DNA of 64,000 nucleotides, taken from assembly GCA_021774575.1 (NCBI GenBank), contig JAJFIX010000014.1, forward strand, positions 1 through 64,000. The letters are read 5' to 3'. Below the pieces are notes generated by a model. That model was not told the DNA's origin. It searched no databases and saw nothing but the letters and a program-made list of their open reading frames with translations. Below, in pieces: positions 1 to 7,932 of this stretch. The DNA comes from Alphaproteobacteria bacterium (lineage in GTDB: Bacteria > Pseudomonadota > Alphaproteobacteria > UBA6615). Made by a program: the position numbers and the translations under genes. Each line of letters begins with the position of its first letter. Within the stretch, counting starts at the first letter, position 1.

Positions 1-2
1 TC

Positions 3-140
3 TATCAACTTCTGAGCTACAAAGGGGAGGTGGATCTTGAAGCAAAACTCGACGAATGGGAGCGGTTTTACAACTTCGCCAGACCCCACGGCGCTTTCAA
101 TGGAAAAATACCTTACGAGGCGCTCAGAGAAAAACTATAA
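3..140 (+). CDS. Integrase-core transposase, C-terminal end (partial)
   Basis: The window opens inside a reading frame of 45 residues that runs to a TAA stop. It contains the signature that closes integrase-core transposases of the IS481/IS3 type: an EWERFYNFARPHGAF stretch followed by GKIPYEAL. This is the last part of the DDE domain, after the catalytic Glu. The rest lies upstream of the window, so completeness cannot be judged. It fits the other two insertion-sequence relics in the first 4 kb. The family assignment (IS481 versus IS3) is uncertain; the transposase identity is secure. Confidence 0.75.
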   Translation, partial: YQLLSYKGEVDLEAKLDEWERFYNFARPHGAFNGKIPYEALREKL

Positions 141-188
141 ATCTGAAACCGGATGCCCCGCGAGTAACCACAGGTTACAGGTAGGTCT

Positions 189-1379
189 CTAATTGCCAGG
201 GCTACCAGTAGGGCGGTAGTAGCACTGCAGAGTGCCACCATACATACCACTATAGAGGGGCTCCCCAGAACCAATTCGATCAACTGCCTCCAGTGCAGTT
301 ATCGATGCCTGCTCATCGGGAAATCGGCTGAGATAGGGTTCAACCCACGCGAATGAAAAAACGCTATCTACTTTCCGGCGCGCCATATGCCGAAGGTTCT
401 GGTTTGGTGGTGTGCGGCTCTGAGATCTAGGGTCGGTTGAGGCGTTGACGTGCCACTGCACGGAGTCATGCAGTGTGCTCCCACCATACTCGAAGCCATA
501 CGCATCGATCCCATTTTGAGCGGCGGCCTCGGCGGCGATCGTCATCCAGCCTACAATTTGATTGCTCGCTCTAACGTATTCACGGGGGTCCAGGCGCGAA
601 CCTGCGGGACCACCAATGAATATTTCATATGAGCCATCGTCGCGCATGGTAGATGCGACGCGGTCGAAACGCTGCAACCCATTTTGAAAAATTTCGTTGT
701 CACCGATCGCTGCGCCCCATGTCATATACGCTGCTGCTTTTGCGGCAGTAACGTCGTTAATTGTGCGATCACTTACATTCTTCGAGCGATCGAAAATAAG
801 TTTCCCCCACGATTCAATTGTTGCGAGCTGGGTGCTGTCGAGCTGATTCTGGGATCTCAGCACTTCAATTGCGTGCGAAATTGGTATGAGAAGGATGGCC
901 TGAACGAATGCGGGCTCACGCGGGCCATGTAGGAATCGCGGGCCTGCGGTATTGTTGCTCCCCAGCGTAAAGGCCCCATCGTTGGCGGCGTCCAGTATAA
1001 TTTGTTTTAGATAGGCCAATGCAGCCGTATCGCCGTTGCCAATGAATGTTTCAACACCGGCATGGATCGCTGCGACGTAATCCAGTGTATTAAAGATGTA
1101 AAGGCCACGGGGATGGGGCCGCAGGACGACCGCCCGGGGTGTTTGGTAATCCAAGCGATCGAGGATTGGCTGAGCGCCGCAGAAATCTACTTGTTCGGTT
1201 AGCGTCAGTGCCGCCATTGCTTGTCGGCGCGCATTGACGTCAAAGACTCTACTCGGCGAAGGCAGGGAGACTTCCGGTCGCGCACTAGCAACCAATGGAG
1301 CCCACAAAGTTGCAGTCGCCAATGTAACGGCAAACACAATATATGCCACTGAGAAATTTGAGATCTGCCTAATGACCAC
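189..1379 (-). CDS. Secreted alginate-lyase-like (PL5-type fold) protein
   Basis: The N-terminus is a signal peptide: a short basic start, a long hydrophobic core and an AxA-type site ending LVASA. The body resembles the alpha-toroid Alginate_lyase domain. The region with DDGSYE, then a Tyr-containing helix (REYVRAS) and IAAEAAAQNGIDAYGFEYGGSTL, matches the usual DGSLPxE, YH and AxxNGxDL arrangement. The canonical Asn-Asn and His catalytic positions are not obvious, so activity is uncertain. I chose the GTG start at 1379 because AGGGAG lies 6 nt upstream; an in-frame ATG at 1418 has no ribosome site. It would act in the periplasm or outside the cell on polyuronate. It stands alone between IS relics, with no other lyase nearby, but a uronate catabolic operon lies 15 kb away. 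Confidence 0.5.
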   Translation of the reverse strand: MVIRQISNFSVAYIVFAVTLATATLWAPLVASARPEVSLPSPSRVFDVNARRQAMAALTLTEQVDFCGAQPILDRLDYQTPRAVVLRPHPRGLYIFNTLDYVAAIHAGVETFIGNGDTAALAYLKQIILDAANDGAFTLGSNNTAGPRFLHGPREPAFVQAILLIPISHAIEVLRSQNQLDSTQLATIESWGKLIFDRSKNVSDRTINDVTAAKAAAYMTWGAAIGDNEIFQNGLQRFDRVASTMRDDGSYEIFIGGPAGSRLDPREYVRASNQIVGWMTIAAEAAAQNGIDAYGFEYGGSTLHDSVQWHVNASTDPRSQSRTPPNQNLRHMARRKVDSVFSFAWVEPYLSRFPDEQASITALEAVDRIGSGEPLYSGMYGGTLQCYYRPTGSPGN

Positions 1380-1418
1380 GTGATTCTCCCTTGGATTCTG
1401 CTGGTTCGCAAGAAACAT

Positions 1419-1798
1419 TTTGGTAGGCGTATGTTCACAAGAAGCGCGGAGTCGGTCAGTTAAACGTAGATTTTGACTGAACCGGAAGTATCTCTTTACT
1501 AATGGTAGTATTATATCGCTCCCAAGCCCCCGTCTACCGTGCTTTCACCAATTCACGTACTTGTGAAACGGCCATAGCGGCAAACCATTTGGTCTCGATC
1601 AATGAGAAGACACCTCATTTGATTTATGCAAACATTTTGTTATTTGACGTCTTTGCTGGGGGCCGATTTTCAAGGCATCTATATCCGCTCAGGAGAACGC
1701 AGAGAATTAACATAAAACTCGCGGAAACACGCTACCCTGCCCTTGGGAAGGGTGGGGCCCGTGGCTCGATTCCACTCGACGGCACCATTATATTTCAA
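1419..1798. other. Intergenic, no gene recognised
   Basis: About 380 bases lie between the divergent alginate-lyase-like gene and the IS3 remnant. The short open frames here have no recognisable similarity and no ribosome sites. The stretch is probably decayed IS flank plus the promoter of the gene at 189-1379. Confidence 0.4.
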
Positions 1799-2290
1799 TT
1801 ACTTAGATGGAATTTCCAGAGGTGACTCTGTACGGATTTTTCTGTGGGGGCACGGTATGTCGCTCTTTGGATCTATTTTGGCCCGATCGATGGTGACCTG
1901 GCCGAGCACATGGTTGAAGCAGGTTACGAACGCTTCGATCTGTGCTTCCAGATCTGCCAGGAAGAAGTAGTTTTCCAGCAGGATGAGGTTCTTCAAGGTT
2001 TGATGCCACCGCTCGATCTTGCCCTGAATTTGCGGATGATATGGCGCGCCCCTGACGTGTTTCATTTTTATATCACCCAACCACTCTGCAAGTTCACCAG
2101 AGACGTAGCTGGCGCCGTTGTCCGATAGCAGCCTCGGTTTGTGTGCAACATGGACCTGGTCACAACCTGACGCTTGTAGGGCAAGGTCCAGAGTATCGGT
2201 AACATCGCTCGTCTTCATGGTCGTGCATAGCTTCCAGCCAATGATATGGCGCGAGTAGTCAGAGGCGGCTTTAGAGCCGCCCCATCGCAA
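1799..2290 (-). pseudogene. IS3-family transposase OrfB remnant
   Basis: The 163-residue frame carries the middle of an IS3-type integrase core. A DYSRHIIGW strand is followed by the second catalytic Asp in LLSDNGASYVS, and by the conserved HPQ.QGKIERWHQTLK helix with the catalytic Glu. The first catalytic Asp region is missing, because the frame starts abruptly 10 bases from the end of yaaA. The C-terminal RYHESLxNLTPADVYFG block has been replaced by unrelated sequence after FNHVLGQ. It is truncated at both ends and cannot be functional. The family assignment is well supported; the subgroup is not determined. Confidence 0.8.
2264..2281 (-). terminator. Hairpin downstream of yaaA
   Basis: GGCGGC, six loop bases and GCCGCC form a perfect 6-bp GC stem 20 bases past the yaaA stop codon. 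No T-run follows, so intrinsic termination would be weak. The hairpin marks the boundary between yaaA and the IS3 remnant. Confidence 0.35.
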
Positions 2291-2300
2291 TCCAACGCTC

Positions 2301-3086
2301 TTATCCTTTTAGGGGCGGTTGCGGCCGGGAAAAGACGAGCGCATCGCCCGTTGAGACGACCGCGTTGAGGGTATAACCGCCGGCATTGAAATCTTTCAGG
2401 CCATCGGCCCGGTCCACACGGTTTTCCATGATCCAGCGTGCCATCGCACCGCGCGCGTGCTTAGCGTAATACATCAACGAGCGGGCTTCGCCATCCTTCA
2501 CGTTCAGGAACTTCGCCCCGATCACCGCCCGTCCCAGCGCTTTTGTGTCCACGGCCTTGAAATATTCGTTTGAAGCAAGATTAACCACGGTTGTGTCGGC
2601 ATGATCGGCGAGGTCCGCATTCAGTCGATCGGCGATGCGTGCGCCCCAGAAATCATAGAGGGATTTCCCGCGGCCATTCGCCATTTTGGTGCCCATCTCA
2701 AGGCGATAAGGCTGAATTGCATCCATCGGACGCAAAACGCCGTACAAGCCTGAGAGGATGCGCAAATGATCCTGCGCATAAGAGAGGGTGTCCTCGGAGA
2801 GGCTGCCAGCCTCCAGTCCCCAATAGACGTCGCCGTCAAAGGCGAGCCCGGCGGGCTTGGCGCTGTTGCTCTTATTGTCGAGATTGAAGGTCTGAAACCG
2901 CTCGAAATTCATGGCGGCGAGGTTATCGCTAATATGCATCAGGCGCTTCAGGTCTTCCGCAGTCTGGGTTTTGGCGACGATCGCAAGCGCGTACGTATCA
3001 TCGCGCAGGCGCGGCTGTGTGATCGGGACACCCGTTTCGGTGGGGGCCATATTCAGTTTTTTTGCAGGGGAGAGCAGCGTCAGCAT
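2301..3086 (-). CDS. yaaA: Peroxide stress protein YaaA (UPF0246/DUF328)
   Basis: The protein has 261 residues, the usual size for YaaA. It begins with the family signature MLTLLSPAKKLN, followed by QPRL, then FNLDNKSNS, ALAFDGDVYxGL-like and LSGLYGVLRPxDxIQPYRLEMGTK blocks. YaaA is a DNA-binding protein that limits Fenton damage by lowering free intracellular iron during hydrogen peroxide stress. It is cytoplasmic and normally single-copy. An AGGAAAGGA ribosome site precedes the ATG. The gene is intact although flanked on both sides by IS material; the IS5 element inserted 76 bases upstream of its start and may have altered its promoter. Confidence 0.95.
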   Translation of the reverse strand: MLTLLSPAKKLNMAPTETGVPITQPRLRDDTYALAIVAKTQTAEDLKRLMHISDNLAAMNFERFQTFNLDNKSNSAKPAGLAFDGDVYWGLEAGSLSEDTLSYAQDHLRILSGLYGVLRPMDAIQPYRLEMGTKMANGRGKSLYDFWGARIADRLNADLADHADTTVVNLASNEYFKAVDTKALGRAVIGAKFLNVKDGEARSLMYYAKHARGAMARWIMENRVDRADGLKDFNAGGYTLNAVVSTGDALVFSRPQPPLKG

Positions 3087-3171
3087 GATCTATCCTTTCC
3101 TCCTAACATCAACCCGGCCAATCCAGGTTCGTATGCGTGGGTCAGTGACTGCATAATACTAGGATCTGGAC

Positions 3172-3525
3172 TTAATTGATCCACATTCGAATTGCGAAGA
3201 TGTGGACCATAGCCAGGAAGTTTTGGCTGAGTTCTTCGAACCTTGTGGCCGGTCTTCGCATGTCCTTCATGGTGCAGAAGAAGCGCTCAACGATATTGCG
3301 CATCTTGTAGAGATTGGTGTCGTGAGGAATTTGTATTTTGACATTTATTTTCGTCGGGACGACGGCCAAAGGCGATCCTGGACCGTCCAGAAGATCGGCC
3401 AGAACCTTGTCGTCATAAACCTGACCGCCAGTGATGATGAAGCGCGGGGGACGGCCATGCTCATCGACTACGGCGTGAACTTTGCTCGTGCGACTTCCTC
3501 GCGAGCTGCCGATATCCTGCGCCAA
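3172..3525 (-). pseudogene. IS5-family transposase, second frame with catalytic deletion
   Basis: This 117-residue frame is the C-terminal half of an IS427-type transposase, normally joined to the first frame by -1 frameshifting. It has TSKVHAVVDEHGRP, ITGGQVYDDKVL, and the final YKMRNIVERFF and RRPATRFEEL blocks carrying the catalytic Glu. The segment usually written ADKAYDxxxIRxxI, which holds the second Asp of the DDE triad, is missing. PGSPLAVV runs straight into PTKINVKIQIPHD. The loss is in frame, about 23 codons. This copy should be unable to transpose by itself. Confidence 0.8.
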
Positions 3526-3848
3526 TTTCCCCCTTTTGCGCCACTGGCCGCACGATGGATTTTGACGATGGAACTATCGATGAAAAGCAAACTTTCGTCG
3601 CCGTCTTGCGCCAGCGCGTCGAAGATCAATTTCCAGATGCCGCGTCGCACCCAGCGGGCATAACGATTGTAGACGGTCGTGCGCGGGCCATACCGATCCG
3701 GCAGGTCGCACCATGGGGCACCTGTCCGAATGATATAGAAAATGCCATTCAAGATCGGCCGGTCGTCTTTTCGCTTGGGGCCGCGCCCGCCACTTGGCAG
3801 CAACGGCTCAATCACTGCCCACTCTTCATCCGATAGATCAAAGCGCAT
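3468..3848 (-). CDS. IS5-family transposase, first frame (OrfA)
   Basis: This is the N-terminal frame of an IS427-group transposase, 126 residues, starting MRFDLSDEEWAVIEPLLP. It contains the DUF4096-type DNA-binding segment (GIFYIIRTGAPWCDLPDRYG) and ends with the first catalytic Asp in LFIDSSIVKIHRAASGAKGG. It overlaps the second frame by about 58 bases, the arrangement used for programmed -1 frameshifting in this group. OrfA itself looks intact; the element is disabled by the deletion in the second frame. Confidence 0.85.
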   Translation of the reverse strand: MRFDLSDEEWAVIEPLLPSGGRGPKRKDDRPILNGIFYIIRTGAPWCDLPDRYGPRTTVYNRYARWVRRGIWKLIFDALAQDGDESLLFIDSSIVKIHRAASGAKGGNWRRISAAREEVARAKFTP

Positions 3849-3996
3849 GGTTCAAGTCCTCTGAAGACCCTTGAATCACGCAAACCTGAGTGCAAACGAG
3901 CCGATAAATTGGGTTCAGACCCTAGTATTCAGCCCTTTACCAAGTCACACTATCCCCACACTATTGGGTAATGCGGTAGATGAAAGGACTGCGTCT

Positions 3997-4611
3997 ATGG
4001 TTTGGATTTCTACTAAATCGTTCGAACAATCTACCGGCCGTCTGCGCCGAATTTACGAACGTATTCGCGGTCCCAACGGGCAAATTGATAATATTTTGAT
4101 GGCACATAGTTTGCGCCCGCAGTCTTTGGAGGGCCACATGGCGCTCTATAAGAGTGTCCTTCATAGTGCAGGCAATCAGCTTCAACCTTGGTTTCTCGAA
4201 ACAGTCGGCGTCCAGGTGAGTTTGATCAATGGCTGTCGATATTGCGTCGACCATCACCGAGCGGGGCTGCGTCGTCACATCGATGACGATGCACGTGTAA
4301 CTCTTATCGTTGATGCAATAAAAAAACCGACACAACTTGCAGCTGGCGAAATATTCGACGCTCGTGAAATCGCACTCTTGGTCTATGCAGCCAAATTAAC
4401 CGAGTATCCGGCAGAAATTTCCGAGGCGACGATCCTCGATTTGCGCCGAGTGGGAGTGAGCGACGGCGAAATATTAGAGATCAATCAGGTGGTCGCGTAT
4501 TTCGCCTACGCAAACCGAACCGTCCTTGGCTTGGGTGTCACGACGGAGGGAGAGACGCTCGGTCATTCGCCTAATTCGACTGACGACAGCGAGGATTGGA
4601 ATCATCGTTAA
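3997..4611 (+). CDS. AhpD-like carboxymuconolactone decarboxylase family protein
   Basis: The protein is all-helical, 204 residues, with the peroxidase-like signature NGCRYCVDHHRAGL: a CxxC pair followed three residues later by His, as in AhpD-type alkylhydroperoxidases. The upstream SLEGHMALYKSVLH helix is also typical of this family. The probable role is thiol-based reduction of organic hydroperoxides in the cytoplasm. The longer open frame begins at 3871 inside the IS5 end, so I prefer the ATG at 3997, which has AAAGGA about 10 nt upstream. The IS insertion sits immediately before it and may have removed or replaced its promoter. It is a single gene with no obvious operon partner. Confidence 0.75.
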   Translation: MVWISTKSFEQSTGRLRRIYERIRGPNGQIDNILMAHSLRPQSLEGHMALYKSVLHSAGNQLQPWFLETVGVQVSLINGCRYCVDHHRAGLRRHIDDDARVTLIVDAIKKPTQLAAGEIFDAREIALLVYAAKLTEYPAEISEATILDLRRVGVSDGEILEINQVVAYFAYANRTVLGLGVTTEGETLGHSPNSTDDSEDWNHR

Positions 4612-4931
4612 CCAGTTATCCTCGCAGTCTTATTGAGGAAACACCTATCGGCGGATGTTCCAAAAATCAGTCATCTCGAAATCGTGCTCTATTGTAAATT
4701 GCAGGGTTGAGACAAAGGTGCTAGCATAATTGACAGTGTAAATCGTTTCTAATCTAAATGGTTGGAAGGGTGGTAAGTGTCAATTGCTAATGATCTAGCT
4801 GTATTTATCATTAACAAGCTGTGCCTGCTGAGCAGCGGAAGTGTTTCAGCATGCGCATATTCGGTACATCGGTTAATGCAGCGACCAAGATCACTCGTCA
4901 ATATCACCTCTTGGCACGTCGATTAACGCGC
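4612..4931 (+). other. Intergenic leader of the peptide transporter operon
   Basis: About 320 AT-rich bases lie between the AhpD-like gene and the ATPase. They contain a candidate sigma-70 promoter (listed separately). An alternative ATG for the ATPase lies at 4851, and the rest shows no recognisable gene. Confidence 0.4.
4730..4758 (+). promoter_or_regulatory. Candidate sigma-70 promoter for the ABC transporter operon
   Basis: A perfect TTGACA (4730-4735) is followed by a 17-base spacer and TCTAAA (4753-4758), which matches four of six -10 positions. It points at the + strand ATPase, with a start site expected near 4765. No experimental support is available from sequence. Confidence 0.4.
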
Positions 4932-6008
4932 ATGACATCTCACGAAAATATAGGGCCAGAAAATACGCTGGTCGGGCACAAAACGTCATCCGTTGATTTG
5001 GGGTTCGCCGGAATTGCCGATGGCGAACCACTTGTTGATGTGCGCGGCCTCCAGGTACATTTTCCGGTCACGCGTGGCCTTCTCAAGCGGGAGGTGGGCC
5101 GAGTTAAGGCGGTTGACGGTGTTTCGTTTACCATAAGAAAAGGTGAGGCACTAGGGCTCGTCGGCGAATCGGGTTCAGGGAAAAGCACCATTGCACGTTG
5201 CCTCCTAAAGCTGACGGAACCGACAGGAGGGACGATCAGCTATTGCGGGACCGACATCGATCAAATTGACCGTCGGTCCATTGCCTCGTTTCGACGCAAT
5301 GTTCAGGCAATATTTCAGGACCCGTATTCATCATTGAACCCACGCATGCGTATCGGCGATATAATCGGCGAACCGATTTATGTGCACCGTATTGCGTCGT
5401 CGACGGCTGACCGGGAAAAGCGTGTCCAGGAGCTGCTAGATCTTTGCGGTTTGCCTCGTAACTTAGCCGGTCGCTACCCTCATGAGATGAGCGGTGGACA
5501 GCGCCAACGTGTTGGTATCGCGCGCGCCTTGGCGCTCAATCCAGGCTTCATCGTTTGCGATGAGCCGGTCTCAGCTCTCGATGTTTCCATCCAGGCTCAA
5601 ATCATCAATTTTCTAGAGGATCTTCGTCAGGAACTCGGGCTGACCTATCTATTTATTGGCCATGATTTGAGTGTTGTGAAAAACCTGTGTGATCGGGTTG
5701 CTGTCATGTATTTGGGCAAATTGGTTGAATTGGCGGATAGCGAGAAACTATTTGCCGACCCGCGACACCCATACACGCGCGCCCTTCTCTCGGCCGTCCC
5801 GATACCCGATCCAGTTGCCGAAGAAGCGCGGGAGCACAAAATTCTGCCCGGCGAAATGCCGAGCCCACTAAACCCACCGCCCGGCTGCGTTTTTCATCCA
5901 CGGTGCGATCTTGCATATGGCGAATGCCGGCAGACCGCGCCAAATTTTGAGGAGCAACAGCCACAGCATTGGGTCGCGTGTCCGGTGGTGCACGCACCTG
6001 TTCAATGA
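4932..6008 (+). CDS. Peptide-type ABC transporter ATPase (DppF/OppF family)
   Basis: This is a nucleotide-binding subunit of a dipeptide/oligopeptide-type importer. It shows Walker A (GESGSGKST), Q-loop (IFQDPYSSLNPRM), the ABC signature (MSGGQRQRVGIARAL), Walker B (FIVCDEPVSALD) and the H-loop (FIGHDLSVV). The C-terminal oligo_HPY region has the HPYTRALLSA block and Cys residues in CVFHPRCDLAYGEC, typical of the F-type subunit that carries an Fe-S-like motif. I place the start at 4932; an ATG at 4851 has a better ribosome site (GGAAG) and would add 27 residues. It is first in a run with the binding protein and two permeases. Its DppD-type partner lies on the opposite strand at 9807-10787. 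Confidence 0.9.
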   Translation: MTSHENIGPENTLVGHKTSSVDLGFAGIADGEPLVDVRGLQVHFPVTRGLLKREVGRVKAVDGVSFTIRKGEALGLVGESGSGKSTIARCLLKLTEPTGGTISYCGTDIDQIDRRSIASFRRNVQAIFQDPYSSLNPRMRIGDIIGEPIYVHRIASSTADREKRVQELLDLCGLPRNLAGRYPHEMSGGQRQRVGIARALALNPGFIVCDEPVSALDVSIQAQIINFLEDLRQELGLTYLFIGHDLSVVKNLCDRVAVMYLGKLVELADSEKLFADPRHPYTRALLSAVPIPDPVAEEAREHKILPGEMPSPLNPPPGCVFHPRCDLAYGECRQTAPNFEEQQPQHWVACPVVHAPVQ

Positions 6009-6050
6009 CGTCCACCTCAACCAAAAATTCCAAAGTTAGGGAGGAATACA

Positions 6051-7835
6051 ATGGTACGGAAAGCGAAAGAGTTAACTCTTCAAGAGCAAAAGCGGATCAA
6101 AGACGAACTGAAAGACGCCCATGATTTTGACCCGCGAGACCCGCTATTCGGGTTAAGCAAAGATCAGCTATCGGGCCCTAGTATATCGCGTCGGGCGAGC
6201 TTGAGGCTTTTGGCTGCATCAGGAGCCTTGTCGGCCTGGCATCTAATGCCCGGTATGACTCGTAGCGCAATTGCGCAAAATCGCGGCGGTGATTTGGTTG
6301 CCGGTTGGTCCGGTGTTGGCGAAATCGTGACATTGGATCCGGCGCAAATAAACCAGGTGCTGCAGTTCCAAATCTCCTCGCATATACTTGGGGGATTGAC
6401 CCATCTCAATGCCGATCTCGTCGCCGAAGGTGATATGGCAGAAAGCTGGACCGTCGACGATAGTGGCACAGAGATTGTTTTTAAGCTGCGCGAAGGCGTT
6501 ACATTTCATAATGGCGATGCCTTCACCGCAGAGGATGTCGTGTTTACTTTCTTGAGATCCAAGGATCCCGATCAATCGATCAATGGTGGACTTCTCGCCA
6601 ATGTCGCGTCCGCCGAGGCTTTGAACGATCTTGAGGTCAAATTCAACCTATTGGCTCCGCAGGCATCGTTCTTTGTTAAAACAACAGAACGCGCCAGTGG
6701 ACGCGCTTTAACGATTGTTAGCCGTGGCGCACTCGAAAGCATGGGCGCGTCGCAATACGGTTTGACTCCAGTTGGAACGGGGCCATTCAGAGTAACCGAA
6801 CACGTGCTCGGTCAAGGCGTCAAACTAGAAGCCTTCGCCGATTATTGGGATCCGTCCCGTCCCGGAGTTGACAGCATCAACATTATTCCGATTCCAGAGA
6901 CCGAACCCCTGGGCGCGGCAATGGAAGCCGGGGACATTCACATCATCGGTGGCAACCCGGTACCGGCCGAGTTGGTCGATAGGTTTGCTGCAAATGATGA
7001 ACTCGTTGTCGATGTCATCGGCGGTAACGGTTTCCAATCCTTGTTTATCAATCCGTGGCGCGACCCGTTCAAAGTTCCCGATTTCAACAAGCCGCTTGCC
7101 GAATTGATGGAAGAGCCAGGGTTCCAGGTTCGCCTGGCGCTCGCCAAAGCCATCGACCGCGAGCGTCTCATTGAACTGGCCTTGTTTGGCCGTGGCGTAG
7201 CAGCATACGGAACCATCAACCCAGCCATGGGATTCTTCTTCGAAGATGATTTGGGTGAAAACAGTAATCAGCGCTTCGATCCGGATGAGGCACGACGCCT
7301 GCTGGCATCGGCAGGATTTCCCAATGGTGACGGTTTCCCGACTTTGACTTTGAAAGCCGGGACGCCGCAGCGACGCGAGGCCCAGATCATTGCGGATCTG
7401 CTGAAAACCGTCCTGAACATCGAAATCGATATTGAAATCAAGGAATTCCAGGTCTTGGTACCGGAATTTCAGGCGGTCGATTATGACCTGCTGCGCATCG
7501 GTAGTGGCGGCGATTTCGATCCCGACGACGGGATCGTCGATTTCATGCAAACGGGCTCACGCCTTAACGGAGCCAGCCGCGATAAGGACGCAATGCCGTT
7601 CGGCCATTTCGGCGAAGCGGTTGTCGATGGAGAGGGCACCGAGCAAAGCAGCACGGTTGACCTCGATCAACGGCGTGCACTGGTTCGCAAAGTGAACCGG
7701 ATCACGTCTGATAAAGTTGCGTCTGGTTTCCTCTACCACCCGGTGGATACGTTGGTGCATAGCAAGGCTATCAACTTTCCAGCCGAGAGCCGTATCGTCG
7801 GCCTCGTCGACATGGATAGGGTGACGTTCAACTAA
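6051..7835 (+). CDS. Peptide-type ABC transporter substrate-binding protein (SBP_bac_5), Tat-exported
   Basis: This 594-residue extracellular solute-binding protein of family 5 binds peptides or related solutes in the periplasm. An unusual charged N-terminal extension of about 45 residues precedes a twin-arginine signal (SRRASLRLLAASG, cleaved near AIAQ at residue 76). Family landmarks follow: LTHLNADL, AESWTVDDSG, FKLREGVTFHNGDAFTAEDVVFTF and a GTGPFRV motif. GGGAGG sits 7 nt before the ATG. It is the second gene of the operon and is separated from the permeases by a strong stem-loop. The substrate is unknown; the linked gamma-glutamyltransferase and amidase suggest a gamma-glutamyl or amide compound. 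Confidence 0.9.
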   Translation: MVRKAKELTLQEQKRIKDELKDAHDFDPRDPLFGLSKDQLSGPSISRRASLRLLAASGALSAWHLMPGMTRSAIAQNRGGDLVAGWSGVGEIVTLDPAQINQVLQFQISSHILGGLTHLNADLVAEGDMAESWTVDDSGTEIVFKLREGVTFHNGDAFTAEDVVFTFLRSKDPDQSINGGLLANVASAEALNDLEVKFNLLAPQASFFVKTTERASGRALTIVSRGALESMGASQYGLTPVGTGPFRVTEHVLGQGVKLEAFADYWDPSRPGVDSINIIPIPETEPLGAAMEAGDIHIIGGNPVPAELVDRFAANDELVVDVIGGNGFQSLFINPWRDPFKVPDFNKPLAELMEEPGFQVRLALAKAIDRERLIELALFGRGVAAYGTINPAMGFFFEDDLGENSNQRFDPDEARRLLASAGFPNGDGFPTLTLKAGTPQRREAQIIADLLKTVLNIEIDIEIKEFQVLVPEFQAVDYDLLRIGSGGDFDPDDGIVDFMQTGSRLNGASRDKDAMPFGHFGEAVVDGEGTEQSSTVDLDQRRALVRKVNRITSDKVASGFLYHPVDTLVHSKAINFPAESRIVGLVDMDRVTFN

Positions 7836-7850
7836 CTGGGTAACCGGTTA

Positions 7851-7891
7851 TCTCGGGAAGTCGTCAGCCGTAGGCAGATGGCTTCCCGAGA
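7851..7891 (+). terminator. Attenuator stem-loop between binding protein and permease genes
   Basis: The arms TCTCGGGAAG and CTTCCCGAGA are perfectly complementary over 10 bp, separated by 21 bases, and are followed by a T-rich run (GGTTCTTTTTC). It lies 15 bases after the binding-protein stop and 42 before the permease start. It probably ends most transcripts, or protects their 3' ends, so that binding protein exceeds permease. Confidence 0.75.
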
Positions 7892-7932
7892 ATTTGGTTC
7901 TTTTTCTGCTATCCGAAATTCGTGAGTACGAC

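Larger units (their letters stand above)
3162..3922 (-). mobile_element. IS5-family (IS427-like) insertion sequence, internally deleted
   Basis: The ends are imperfect inverted repeats: GGATCTGGACTTAATT on the left against GGGTCTGAACCCAATT read inward from the right. A TA dinucleotide flanks each end (3160-3161 and 3923-3924), as expected for IS5/IS427 target duplication. The two halves rejoin as AATACTAGTATT, a palindromic empty site. The element is 761 bp; family members with two overlapping transposase frames are usually about 830 bp. The difference is explained by a deletion of about 69 bp in the second frame. Confidence 0.8.

Noticed and set aside
6825-7550. A 241-codon minus-strand open frame inside the ABC binding-protein gene
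   Set aside because: It is antisense to a well-supported coding sequence, has no ribosome site and no recognisable domain; long antisense frames are expected from codon bias.
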